64,000 nucleotides of DNA from Atopsyche davidsoni (lineage: Eukaryota; Arthropoda; Insecta; Trichoptera; Hydrobiosidae): NCBI GenBank assembly GCA_022113835.1, contig JAILWY010000014.1, positions 806,001 to 870,000 on the forward strand, in the 5' to 3' direction. The translations under genes were made by a program, and so were the position numbers. The notes below the pieces were generated by a model. The model ran no database searches. It was not told where the DNA came from and saw only the letters and a list, made by a program, of their open reading frames with translations. The first letter of the stretch is position 1; every line of letters begins with the position of its first letter. Below, in pieces: positions 53,306 through 64,000 of the stretch.

Positions 53306-55164
53306 AACATTACTTTTTAAAGCTGTAAAATCCAAATTAGCTGTATATATCTCATACAAGCATTTTATTTATAGAGTTTTGGTGTTTTTTCAGCCCTTGT
53401 TTTTTTCACATGGCAACCCTAAGCTGGGTTTCGAGTTACAGAGGCTCTCGAGTTCCCCGACTTTGAGATTCCTTCAGCGCACTGGCAACCCGGCTAGTTT
53501 GATCCTCATATTCCGGCAACTTTTCTCCTTTGAACACGACTTGATACCTCCCGAACTCGCGAACATAATAAACTCTCTCGCCCAAGTTTCAGGTTGTAAC
53601 CTTTGACGGGGGAAAAATGGAAAATTCTTAACAAAACTTGCGGCTCGAAAACACGAGCGAAACTTGGAAAGAACTGCGGAAACGCTTAGTTTTTTTTTTT
53701 ATTTTTTTTTAAATATTCATCATAATTTTATATGCAATGTAATCAAATTTTTTACTTTCAACTGAAATTTGAGTTTTCTTTATTTATCAAAAAAAAAAAT
53801 TCTTCCTATAAGAAAAACCGTCACGGCTGTGTTAAATTTTATATTTTTTCGTGGGTTCGTGGCCAGATGAACCCAAAACAAACCGGCTCGGTGTTCAAGG
53901 CCGAGCCAGTGCGGGTGCGTGAGCGAGGGCGCCGAAATAGTTTCTTTCGTCAGGTTTTTTTATCACGATGCTCGGGAATAAAGAAAAGCTCTGATTGTGA
54001 GCTTTGCGTGATAGGCAAATGGATAGGGATCTGCTTACTCGCGGCTCTGCAGAATAGTGCTGGGCAGGGTCGAGCGTGCACAATCATATAATCGGTTCAT
54101 TCAATGAATCAACAATGTATACAAATAGAGCACTGCTTAAATAATTTAATGAAATTATATAAAAAGTGTAAAAATGTTATTAAGTAGTATTGTTTAATAT
54201 CAAAACAAATAAATTACGAATGTAGTAAAAAATAATCAAATGTTCAAATGAATCTATTATTATTGCTGGGAATGAGTTATGTATAGTAAACCTCCAAAAT
54301 CATAATTCGAAACTCAGTTTTTTTATTAATTAAAGTCGGTAATCAAGTAAAACCGATAATGCCCATCACTAGCGCAAAGGGCCTGCTGGTCACGTCAGAA
54401 TTTCCATAAGCCCGTAAGCCTAACTTTTAACAGAGAAACGTACGATTCTCACAGCTTCGAGTGGCGTGAATCGGGAACGAAAAGATTAAGCCGAACCCCA
54501 ATAAAAACTACTTTATAAACAACGAATTTGGATAACCAAATCGCAAGGAGATCACGAGATATTTTACTATAGAAGCATTTGCCTCCCAACGAGAAGACAA
54601 TAATAACTATTTCACCACTATGAGGCTTCGTGAATATATGTATATTTTGCTCCACGAGCAAGTGAGATTAGGAATGTATTTATTAAAATAATATTTTAAA
54701 ATATTTTTTAAAATTGTTAAATTTGCAATAGCTCAATATTTGGATACAATTTTTTATATAAAAACTCATACTATATATATATTTTTTGCTATATTTTAAA
54801 AACGGCTTTTATTCATTGGGGAGACGCGTATCTGCAGACATTTTCACAACTCGGAATAAGTAAATATTGTTATATTATTCCCACGTGCCGCCAGTGCGCG
54901 GTGGCCTTGACGCATTCAAATTCCGCTCCATCTCCAGAGGCGTAGAGGGAAGTTATTTTCAATTACGGATATTCACACCGCGGGGGGGAGAGGGGGGAGG
55001 GGGGGGAGACACACAAGATGGCCGCGCCGGTCCTGCCCGCCTTCCTCCAATTGCTCCCCCGCCGTACACGTTACAATGCTCTAAGCCATACGACAACTCA
55101 ACTAATTACTATGCGTGGAAGTAATGCTGCGTTTTTGGGTTTCACATTTGAAATTGCTTTGATA
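53306..55164. other. Gene-free stretch
   Basis: Contains a T-run near 53690-53710 and a G-rich patch at 54980-55010. Frames at 53732-54091 and 54867-55124 have no recognisable domain. Confidence 0.4.
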
Positions 55165-55462
55165 TATAATATATCTTCTTCATCAAGTGTCTCGTTGTGA
55201 GGAGTCATGTGAGGAGGTTGGCGAACATTTCACTGAGCATATACTCATGCTGAACTAGTGTTCGTGGTTTTCTAATGGGAAAATAGTGTAGACCTACACC
55301 GCAGTTTTATATTGGCAGTATGCGTATTGCTGCTGCCCAATAGCATTTTTATATTTAATTTGTTTATAAAGCTCAGGCGTTTAGATTCTGCAGCAAGTTC
55401 AACAATCATTCCGATCCTTTACACACTCTCAGGATACAAAATTACAGCCATGCACAAGCAAC
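55165..55462 (-). repeat. Repeat B copy
   Basis: On the plus strand CTTCTTCATCAAGTGTCTCG, GGAGGTTGGCGAACATTTCA and CTGAGCATATACTCATGCTG start the complement of the tail. TTACAGCCATGCACAAGCAA marks the body end. The middle is shortened. Confidence 0.75.
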
Positions 55463-55500
55463 ACAGTGTTATTTATGATTTCGATTTTATTTGATAGCTA

Positions 55501-55970
55501 CAGGGTGTTTTTTATAGAGGTATAGAACTTTAAGTTGGCAACACTGTTTTAACTGGCGGCCATTTTGTCAGTTGTCAAGGGATTTATGTTTAGTTTAGTT
55601 TGGCATTTTAACATGAATAGACTGATGCCTGAACAACGCTTTCAAATTGTGCAAATTTATTTTGGAAATCATGGTTCTGTTCGAAAAACGTATCGCGCAC
55701 TACGTCCAACCTCACTTTTGGTTGAATGGATACGTCAATAAACAAAACTGCCGTATTTGGAGTGATGATAATTCTCAAGTGTAGACACCGTTACATCCAG
55801 AAAAACTGACTGTTTGGTGTGCTTTATGGGCTGGTGGAATCATTGGTCCGTACTTCTTTAAAAACGATGCTGGTCAGGCCGTTACAGTCTATGGTGACCG
55901 CTATAGAGCCATGATTACTGACTTTTTCGTTCATCAATTGAACAACCATGATGAAAATATTCATATGTAG
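55501..55970 (+). pseudogene. Internally deleted Tc1/mariner-type transposon (family 2)
   Basis: CAGGGTGTTTTTTATAGAGG at the left looks like a terminal repeat. The plus strand encodes MNRLMPEQRFQIVQIYFGNH and GSVRKTYRALRP, the N-terminal DNA-binding region of a transposase, then jumps to HFWLNGYVNKQNCRIWSDDN, then PLHPEKLTVWCALWAGGIIG and PYFFKNDAGQAVTVYGDRYR, which belong to the catalytic part. A deletion lies between, the frames differ and a stop follows. The right end is not clear. Confidence 0.8.
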
Positions 55971-58187
55971 AGTATGATTGTTAAAAATTCTCGATGAATG
56001 GATGTGGTTCGTTAGTACAATGGTCAGTACACCATATTTTTCTAACAATTTATTTAATCATCTTCTATGTATGAACTAATTTGCTTAATCATATAAGTAA
56101 TCTACAAGCAAGACAAAGACTTTTGCGTAATACAGCACATACCGAAAACTTATTTTCGTACAGTAGAATTAATTTAATTTTTTTTTTTATAAAACAGCTC
56201 ATGGTGGTTACCCTGTGGGAGTACCACAGCTCTGGTAATCTAATGAAACCGAGCTGCGGAGGACATAGCTTGTGTTTAGCTAGCGAGGGGTGGCAACCGT
56301 TTGCAGTATAACCGTTTGCCGGCCGTGGGTCGCCGTATAAAGAGAGGCTTTGACGTTTAATTATTTTTTTATTCCTCCAGTAATGCGCCCTCTGCGGCCG
56401 GCCGGGTGTGATGGCCTCCCCCGGGGTGTGGCGCTCCTGACACATCGGTTTATTTTGTAAAACTCCATATTTATACAAAAAATCGTAAGATCCAAATACT
56501 GACAATAAAAAAATGACGAAAAAACCCTCTAGCCATTTCGCTACTTGCGTTCGCTGTAATGCGTGCGTACTAGCGTGCCGCTGCTATCTATGTGGCTTTC
56601 CAGTAAGGTCAAACGTATTGTTTTTATACTGTAGTTCCAATATTTTTTTACATTATGTTTTAAAACTAATATTTAACATTGCACACCGCGTGTAAATCGT
56701 TTTTATTTCAAACAAAACGTAATGGCGTAGCAGCAAATTTGATTTTCTAGCCATAATTTATTTTTTCATGTGTGTTACGCTACGAAGGCTTGAAATTCAT
56801 AAAACAAAGTGCTACAAAATAACTTTCGTTTATTAATATTTCATAAAAGTATTTGCCTAGGTAAATTAAGGCATTCGGCCTAAATAAATAATTCTATACG
56901 TTTATCTCGGGTATTCGGGGAACAAGTTTTTTCGTTACACCCTGAACGTCCTTCCCGGAAGCCTGTTTGTAGTCTTTGTCAAATTTTCGCATGTTTTTAT
57001 GTTGGCGCGCTGTCCGGCGTGTTTTCGGGGTTTCCCGGAGAGAAGCCTTCGGACCTCCAGCCGCTGGAATGTGTTGTGGAGGATTAGGCCCCGAAGACCC
57101 TTCAGGGGTGGAACTTTTCGCACAATACGCCGCCCTTCCTGGGTCCTTTCAGCAGTTGAATAACCGTACCGTCCTCTACGTTTGAATCAAACAATATATG
57201 TACAACAAGTCTAATATGTATAAGCCTGTTATATTCTATTTTGTGAAAACGATTTTAGTATATAATACAGATATAAGATAAAGGGAAATATTTAAAAAAA
57301 ATTGAATTTTATTTAAAACATTTCGTATGCATATATAATTCAAGCTTCAAAAGTAATGTTTATTTTATGACGGGGTGAATCGGTTAGTTAAGAATTGCTT
57401 TTATATATTAATAAATGCAAGTAGCTGACATAAAACGCGACATAACACTTCAGATTCAATTTTTCAATTAAATATTTAATAATACAACAAGTACATCAAA
57501 AATGTAATCGCGCAAATTCAACAGCTTTCTCCTCTTACCGCAGAATATTTGCTAAAAAAAAACGGAGAGAGCAAATTGTTTTCTTCATATCCGTCAATGG
57601 TTTGTTTAATATTTCTGAAAGAAAAATACGCTGGGCATAAAAAAAGCACATAAGTTAGACCGTTTCTCGGTAATATCCCGGGGCACGTGGCAGCGGCGCG
57701 GTTCGAGCCCGGCGAGCGCGCTGTCTGCTGTTTTCTTCTCGCACAAAGCGATTATTTAGTCAAAAGCGCTGGCCTTTTCGGATCATAAAAGCCTCAATCC
57801 CCGGGGGGTCATCAATTTCCATATGTCATACCGCCCTCCCCCCGGGGGCCCTCGGCGAGCCCCCCCGGCCCCCCGAAACGCGCCCCCCTCCCGGGAAAAT
57901 GGCTTCAATTGAGGTGCGCCAGCGAATAACGCAGCTTTTTTATATTTATCAGATGTTATTTTATACAAAAAAAAAAGCTCATAGTATATAAAAAATATTC
58001 TAAATAATCAGCTGGAAGATTACAAGTTATGGGGAGATGGGTATTTTTTTGCGAAAGTGTGATCTTCTCGAAACTAGTCTGAAAGAAAGGCTCCAAGCCG
58101 GTTGGGATATATATGTGGCACAACATATATTTCATAAAAAATTTTTTTTTTTGTAATCCAGCTGCAAAAGAGCATAATCATATAGAC
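55971..58187. other. Gene-free stretch
   Basis: GC-rich around 56380-56430 and 57780-57900, otherwise AT-rich. No exon or recognised repeat. Confidence 0.4.
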
Positions 58188-58613
58188 CACTGGTTCCCAA
58201 ATTGGTCAATTTTGCCCTGCAAGGGGTCGATGATAGCGAAAAATTAAATTGGGGGTCCACGAACTGTAAATGGGGGTCTACGAGAGTGGATTCCATTTAA
58301 GCAGGTCATCACCAAATGTAGGCATTCCGTAAATGTTATAATTGAACACAGATTGAACCTTTTATAATAATGCTGTTAATCTTGCATTATGGACCATCGC
58401 AATAAGGTTTTTGATGAAGTTGTCAACCTTCTTACAAAAAAAAATAGTTATTCAATACCGACATAAAATATGGCGCACCCTGTATATCAGATGTCAAAAA
58501 TATGTTTGAAGATGATGAATTTGCAAAAATTCAATATTACCAAAGCAGGGGTCTACGAAAAACAGGAAGACTCGACAAGGGATCGACGGGACAAAATAGT
58601 TTGGGAACCTATG
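58188..58613. mobile_element. Non-autonomous hAT-like element
   Basis: Terminal repeats CACTGGTTCCCAAATTGG and the complement of AGTTTGGGAACCTATG, flanked by an 8-bp near-duplication (ATATAGAC left, ATAAAGAC right). No complete transposase frame remains in its 426 bases. It differs from the element at 38585. Confidence 0.8.
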
Positions 58614-58621
58614 ATAAAGAC

Positions 58622-61600
58622 CGTCAAAGGTCCGCGCGCCTGAATTTATGACTGCAGCCTGAGAGGTCTCGCTTTATTTATATTTACACGCGTCAGTACA
58701 ATCTTCTCGCAATAAAGCGTATTATACCCATCGGTCTATGATTGTAGAGCGATCCGTCCTTTTGTTATTTGTAAGAAACGTTTCATCAGACAGACAGCTG
58801 GGCTTATTGTATTTACACTTCATACTCGGCCCTTCGCTCGGAGTGGTGCGCCCGAACGCGAGGATTATAATTTAGATACTTTTTTTACGTTATTAAATAC
58901 TTCTCACATAGTTCTTATCCTTCACTTTATACATATTCAAGTTCGCAGTATAATCCGTATATGATTGTAGATCATTATTTATAATCTTTTTTGAGGAATG
59001 GTCACTGCAATTTTATATATATATATTAATTAATTTAAAAATAAGTATGATCAACTTGTCAACTCTTGAATTAGAATGTCAACTCTCAAACTGATTTAAT
59101 AGTATTTTTTTGCGAATGTTTATGAAACAATTCATTTTGATTAAAAAACGAAAATGAAGATAGACAGAACGATGGAAATTCTCCTGGAAAATATAGAATT
59201 TAATATCAAAAAACATATCCCCGTATTTTTTGTATTTATCTTAATTGATTGATGTATTTTCCTAGAAATTGTAAAAAAACTATTTTCCGAATACTAAAAA
59301 AGGCAAACTCTGGCTAAAACAATTTATTTGCATTAAAATTTAATTTACTTGTATGTCTTTTGTTTTTCATGGTATTTTTTCGATTTTGAAGAAACAATTT
59401 GTTTTCCATTATTTCTGGATATTACATAATTTGTGAAGAGTTTTGTTTGTTTGATTTGCTGTAATGAGCTTATGCTTATTTTGAATTTGATATTTTTAAA
59501 AAAAATCGTTTCTTAAATACGCGAGGATTTAATAAAAACTCTAAGTATAACTTGTTGATTGTTGATTTTGATCTCCCATTGTGTGCTCTATTACGTCTGC
59601 AGTATACTTTCTTTATTTTTTTTATCATAGTTGTATTAAAAAGACGCCAAACTGATCTTCCGTGTACAATACAGCCTGTTAAGACACCCCATACTTGTAG
59701 GTGCCCTCAGTAGATCGTTCGGTAGATGACGTAAATGTTAATACTTTATTTATTTGGACTTGATTGATGATTTAGTTTCTTAGGTTAGTAGCTGCTTGGA
59801 AGTCTTTCAACGTTACTGAGTACTGAGGTTATCTTTAGAGACTCCTATCCAATGCTAAAAAAACGAACAAAATAATAACGAATACCAAAACCAACGAACA
59901 TAGAAAATATCCTATAAAAAATAGAGAATTGATACGATTTCTGTATGATGCGTTACAACATTTTTTTTTATTACCACATTATTCTTTAAGACTTAAAACC
60001 CCACAGAAAAGGCAAGTAAACGATTGCAGTTGTGTTTGACTTGCAGTTTTTTAGATGTCTGTCTTATTATTTATTTATTTATATACATATAAATATAAAT
60101 TACCAGAACTGAATAAAATTTTGTTTAACTGAGCACTCGGCTGGCAAGCAATCGTGTCTAGCAGTTAATCACGGCACAGTTACCCAAGCCGGCCCTTGTC
60201 ACGTAAGTGACCTTACGAAAAAAAAATGCCAGAATATACTCAAGCATGATACTTTGTACTTCTTCAACTAAGTAAATAAATTAAAACATTCATGTTTAAT
60301 AATGCACGGCGGGAGTCAGGCCCGAGCGTCCATTCTCCGCGCAGAGAGAAAAATGTAAATTATGGGAAAATCGGCGAGCTCTTAGACTCTCCATTTACAT
60401 TTCCTTTGAAATAAGCAGAAATTATGCAAAGTTGCGCCGCACCCCCCTGCCCACCCCATGGCCCCCCATGCCCCCTCCCACGACCCCGGGGTTGCTCACT
60501 TAACAATTAGGCAGTTGGCATGGCAACACTGCGACTAGTGCCTCTTTCTATTCCAAAGAATTGGATTGTATATACCTTTGGATTCGTTTACCTGTTGGAT
60601 TGCATATTTTGCCTACAATATGTATGACTAGTTAAAAAGCTCAGAGATTACGTTTATTGATGATCTTAATCTCTTAGCCATTTAGCTTTTCGTGTTTATT
60701 GTTTAAATATGGACTAATACAAATTACAATATAAGCATATTTGGCGTATATATAACTCATGAAAATAAAATGATACAAACATGTATGTATTATAAATAAA
60801 TTATTTTAGCCATTAAAATGCAGTAGCCGGAGAGTTCTTATTTAACTGCTTTATTTCACATTTATCTTAAACGAACTAAAAATAAATGCAATACACCCAA
60901 TTAAAAAAAATCGACAGATTTTTAGCAGATACTCGACGTTGAGTGTCCTCGCGGTATAAATATTGGGCGCGACTGGAGTGCCAATTCTGGGCTGATGCTG
61001 GAGTGGATTCGGAGGAAATTGGAAATGACTTGACTCTGGAGACGAGAAGCCAGAGTAATGACCGTAATTATTTTAATAATGTTCGAGATGCTGATTGCTC
61101 CACGAAGTCCTAGAAGACCTAATCGAATTTATGTGCGATTGGAATGAATCCGTCATTTCCTCGGCGTGAGTCTTGCGAGTTATTATTTCTAATAACCTCG
61201 AGTTAATATTATAATAATAACTTATATTACTTTTATTTATAAAAAAAAATCGGATCCATCTTTCAAGTAATAAAACGCATCGTAACATTTTAATAATAAC
61301 AGCAGCAAAAAACTAAGAACACATTTAGTTCATTATTCTCATTAATTAATCTGTTTACAAAAACTTAAAAGTGAATTAAACTCATTTGAAAAAAAATTCC
61401 CTGATATACAGATTTTTTTGTGATTTTCCTGCAAACATTCATATTTGCTGCTTTTTAAAAATTGTTTTTATTTTCTTTAGATTTTTTCAGTCCTGACAGC
61501 CAAATGGTAACTAGCCAATATATTTTTTTAGCGAACCGTTTCAAAACATTACAAAAGCCTTCAATATTTTTTTAATGACACAGGTGGGACTCGAACCCCG

Positions 61601-62394
61601 TACTTCGTAGTGAGCCCTGCCTTCAGACTTCCTCCCCCTCGAGGGTCCAATTACACTTCTGATTCCAGCCATCTTGAAAAGTTAAAGCGATATCCCGAAG
61701 TCGCTCCAACGTTTCTTATTTTCAAGCTGTGTATTTCCAGAAGACACTCACCAAGTTTCAGGCTGAAATTTTTCAGCTATTATATCAAAAATGCCAATTT
61801 AAGAATGAAAAATCCATGGTTCAACTTTATGAATTAGCGAAGCCTTATTTTTTTGTATATAATTATTTTTGTATATAATCATAGAAATTGCATTAAATTA
61901 AGCATTTTTATACTGTCAATGTGAAGAAGTTTCTATTAAACATACACAATTACCTTGTAGGGGTTTCCCGTGACTTCCTTATATACAACAAAACAAATGC
62001 CGGATACTTAAATTGTCCTAGAAACTCGCTTTTTCTCCGCCATCTCCGACATTCAAACTCAGTTAGCCAGAGATCAAAAAAAATTAGTCACATTTCTCTG
62101 ACCGCGAGGAAGCATTCATTGGGGCTGTGTACTTCTTGATACGTCTCCGGCATTCGCCTTGTACTATACAGAAAAATCACAAAAATACCATTTTATTGCA
62201 ACAAATACGGATAGCCAATCGGCTAGACGATTACAAATATTTTTTGTTTGTGAATGCTTTCGCTTCTCAACTGAAGAAGCCACAAACAAAAATATTTGTA
62301 TTCTATCCAATTGGATGTTAATGTTTATTTTTTAAATACACTTTAAACAAATCTACTGAGGATAAGATTGTTTATTGATTATAAATTTTTTATT
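58622..62394. other. Long AT-rich intronic stretch
   Basis: Near 60709, ATATGGACTAATACAAATTA resembles the SINE tail phrase of 12585. Near 61587, GACTCGAACCCCGTACTTC is the complement of a B-box-like sequence without an obvious A box. A C-rich patch lies at 60435-60490. No exon was recognised. Confidence 0.4.
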
Positions 62395-62566
62395 TTATAA
62401 AAGGAGACATTGGAAGAAGGAATTTAGTATAAATGCGGAATTTGCGCCATTGGAAATCGGGAGTACAGTAGAAGTAATTAGACCGGCGCAGGATAGAGAT
62501 ATTTTCTGTGAGATGGTTGCCAACCTTTCCTGAGGAGAGGCACCTATATAAGAAGAAGAATAAAAC
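62395..62566 (+). mobile_element. Non-LTR retrotransposon 3' end
   Basis: A frame from 62402 to the TGA at 62531 encodes RRHWKKEFSINAEFAPLEIG, then STVEVIRPAQDRDIFCEMVA and NLS-stop, matching the C-terminal end of the LINE fragment at 30103. After the stop comes GGAGAGGCACCTATATAAGA then AGAAGAATAAAA. It is a 5'-truncated insertion, as is usual for LINEs. Confidence 0.75.
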
Positions 62567-62569
62567 ATA

Positions 62570-62642
62570 TTGGGATTCAAACCCAGGGTCTAAGGACTGG
62601 CAGACAACCACGATGACCACTGGACCGCGGGTCGCGACAGCC
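62570..62642 (-). repeat. tRNA-derived SINE head
   Basis: On the minus strand CGCGGTCCAGTGGTCATCG is A-box-like and CTGGGTTTGAATCCC is a good B box, about 30 bases apart. It directly follows the LINE 3' end in the opposite orientation. Confidence 0.65.
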
Positions 62643-63577
62643 CTGGGAATTGCGTAAAAGCGGAGAAATAGCTTTTTTGCGGCAGAGAGAACGGGAAATG
62701 TGCTTTATGCGAAACTGGCCTTAGAAATACAAGAGAGCCTCCCGCACGAGAGTAACTGATGTGCTTTTTTATTGCGTTTGTGCTTTATTTTATTGCATAA
62801 TTTTGCAAAGAAATACAGCATATTATCTGGGGCAATAGAAAATATAACATTACGGTTAAAAATAAACGTGACAACTCCGCATACACCCGTAAAGGATAAT
62901 GGAAAAGTCTGTCATATATTTTTTTATAGGCTTGTAAGCAGGAGAGGTCTGTTTTTTTTTTTTACGTAGAATCGTGTTTGTAGTTTTAACACAATGTGTT
63001 TAAAATATTAACGTTACAAAAAAAAAAAAAATCGTTACTAGTTTCTAAAGTTAGAACTTTAACAAGATTTCAACCATCCAGCAGGAAACCTGGTCTAGAT
63101 AAACCTGGTTTTAGAAATAGCTCATATAAATTTCATTTTCGCTCAATTAATTTTTCATCTAATTAATATTTCATATGAATAATTAAACAAAAATTATGTA
63201 ACCGTATAACTAACTCCTTGAAGAAATTCATAATTAATTCAAGTGATAATATTTAAGAAGCCGTGTTAAAAATGCGCTGGGTGGAAAAGCAAACTGAAAT
63301 ATTAAAATTCTATATATTTAAGTAATAGAAAAAAATTATGTGGATTTAAACCAGTTATTTCATTAACCTCTTTGTGGCGCAGTGGTGCGCACACTAGCAT
63401 GCCGATCGTCCAAAAGCGAAAGCCAAAGTGTTGTTTTATATGCTTGGATGTCAAATTGGATATAATATTAATTAATATTATTATTAAAATAGATAGGATA
63501 GATATATTAATTAAAATAATATTATTATGAAAATTTCAATATGTGGTCATTAATTGTGTGTTTTTTCTTCTTTGCAG
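62643..63577. other. End of intron 2
   Basis: Near 63372-63430, TTGTGGCGCAGTGGTGCGCA is A-box-like, with no clear B box. A T- and A-rich stretch with poly(T) at 62952-62962 follows the SINE head. A pyrimidine tract precedes the exon acceptor. Confidence 0.45.
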
Positions 63578-63653
63578 AGACTGTCGAGTTGTTAGAGATC
63601 CCCAGACCCTCAAATCCAAAGGATATGGATTCGTGTCCTTTCTCAAAAAGACG
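63578..63653 (+). CDS. TIAR/Rox8-like protein, exon 3 (RRM2 second half, partial)
   Basis: The 76-base exon lies between acceptor CTTCTTTGCAG and donor GTAAGT. Its first base completes Ser (TCA), then it encodes DCRVVRDPQTLKSKGYGFVS and FLKKT. KGYGFVSF is the RNP1 motif of RRM2 and the order matches Drosophila Rox8. It ends in phase 0, so the next exon should start with a complete codon, probably the E/A-rich helix that follows RNP1 in this family. That exon and RRM3 are outside the window. Confidence 0.95.
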
Positions 63654-64000
63654 GTAAGTTTATTTTATATCTAATGTAAGTTTTCTACGGATTTGAAATT
63701 ATCCATGTATATTTAACTGAATATTTTGAAATGCTAATCATCTACAGGAGTTAATTTAACTGAGTGTTATGGTATCCAATTCTTCGTTGACTTCTATTTT
63801 TTCATGTGTGAAATAACCAAAGGATAAAGATAATAATGAAAGCTTTTTTGTTATTTAAAAGCACTGTCAAACATTTGGAGGGCGTAAGAACTGTATGGAA
63901 AAATGTTTATTATATATTATCTCGTCAAACGCAAGGTTTATTCGTATTTGTATTTACTATAATTTAAATCAGTTTTATATTATATTTAAGCTTTTATTAA
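63654..64000 (+). other. Start of intron 3
   Basis: AT-rich sequence after the donor GTAAGT, to the window end. Nothing was recognised. Confidence 0.7.

Larger units (their letters stand above)
45057..63577 (+). other. Intron 2 of the TIAR/Rox8-like gene
   Basis: About 18.5 kb, with donor GTGAGT and acceptor TTTTTTCTTCTTTGCAG. It interrupts RRM2 between the GEI end of the first half and the DCRVV start of the second. Confidence 0.85.

Noticed and set aside
53235..53606. Plus-strand frame of 123 codons
   Set aside because: It begins inside a repeat-C foldback arm and continues into sequence without a known domain.

Overview
The window looks like nuclear DNA of an arthropod, almost certainly an insect. 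It is AT-rich, full of transposon remnants, and carries spliced exons of a TIA-1/TIAR-family RNA-binding protein whose RRM2 closely resembles Drosophila Rox8. The insect order cannot be settled from the sequence. There are no prokaryotic operons and no CRISPR array.

Host gene (+ strand). Three exons are visible, with matching phases and consensus splice sites. The first is a coding exon of 62 residues plus one base (15306-15492). It encodes a Met/Pro/Gln-rich leader and not RRM1. The second (44969-45056) and third (63578-63653) encode the first two-thirds of RRM2, including RNP2 (IFVGDL) and RNP1 (KGYGFVSF). The introns are about 29.5 kb and 18.5 kb, and the rest of the gene lies past position 64000. 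This looks like an alternative-promoter isoform that lacks RRM1.

Upstream region (1-14.4 kb). The main feature is a complete Ty3/gypsy-type (Metaviridae) LTR retrotransposon on the minus strand (5790-11981). Its two 326-bp LTRs appear identical and its gag and pol frames are open. After the integrase, pol carries a region resembling a TARG1/OARD1-type ADP-ribose macrodomain and then a CCCH zinc finger. Gag begins with a SAP-like motif. I regard this set of extra domains as the most unusual content of the window.

Introns and flanks. These hold dispersed repeats: (A) foldback elements whose arms contain hammerhead-ribozyme-like motifs; (C) a second foldback family with a related but weaker motif; (B) a SINE-like repeat sharing its 3' tail with a non-LTR retrotransposon; tRNA-derived SINE heads; decayed mariner-type transposons and deletion derivatives; two hAT-like elements with 8-bp target duplications; a pogo/Tigger-like MITE; and a piggyBac-like MITE nested in an A element. 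Microsatellites, a GC-rich minisatellite and a cluster of six CACGTG E-boxes are also present. Most other open frames are shadows of repeats or GC-rich patches.
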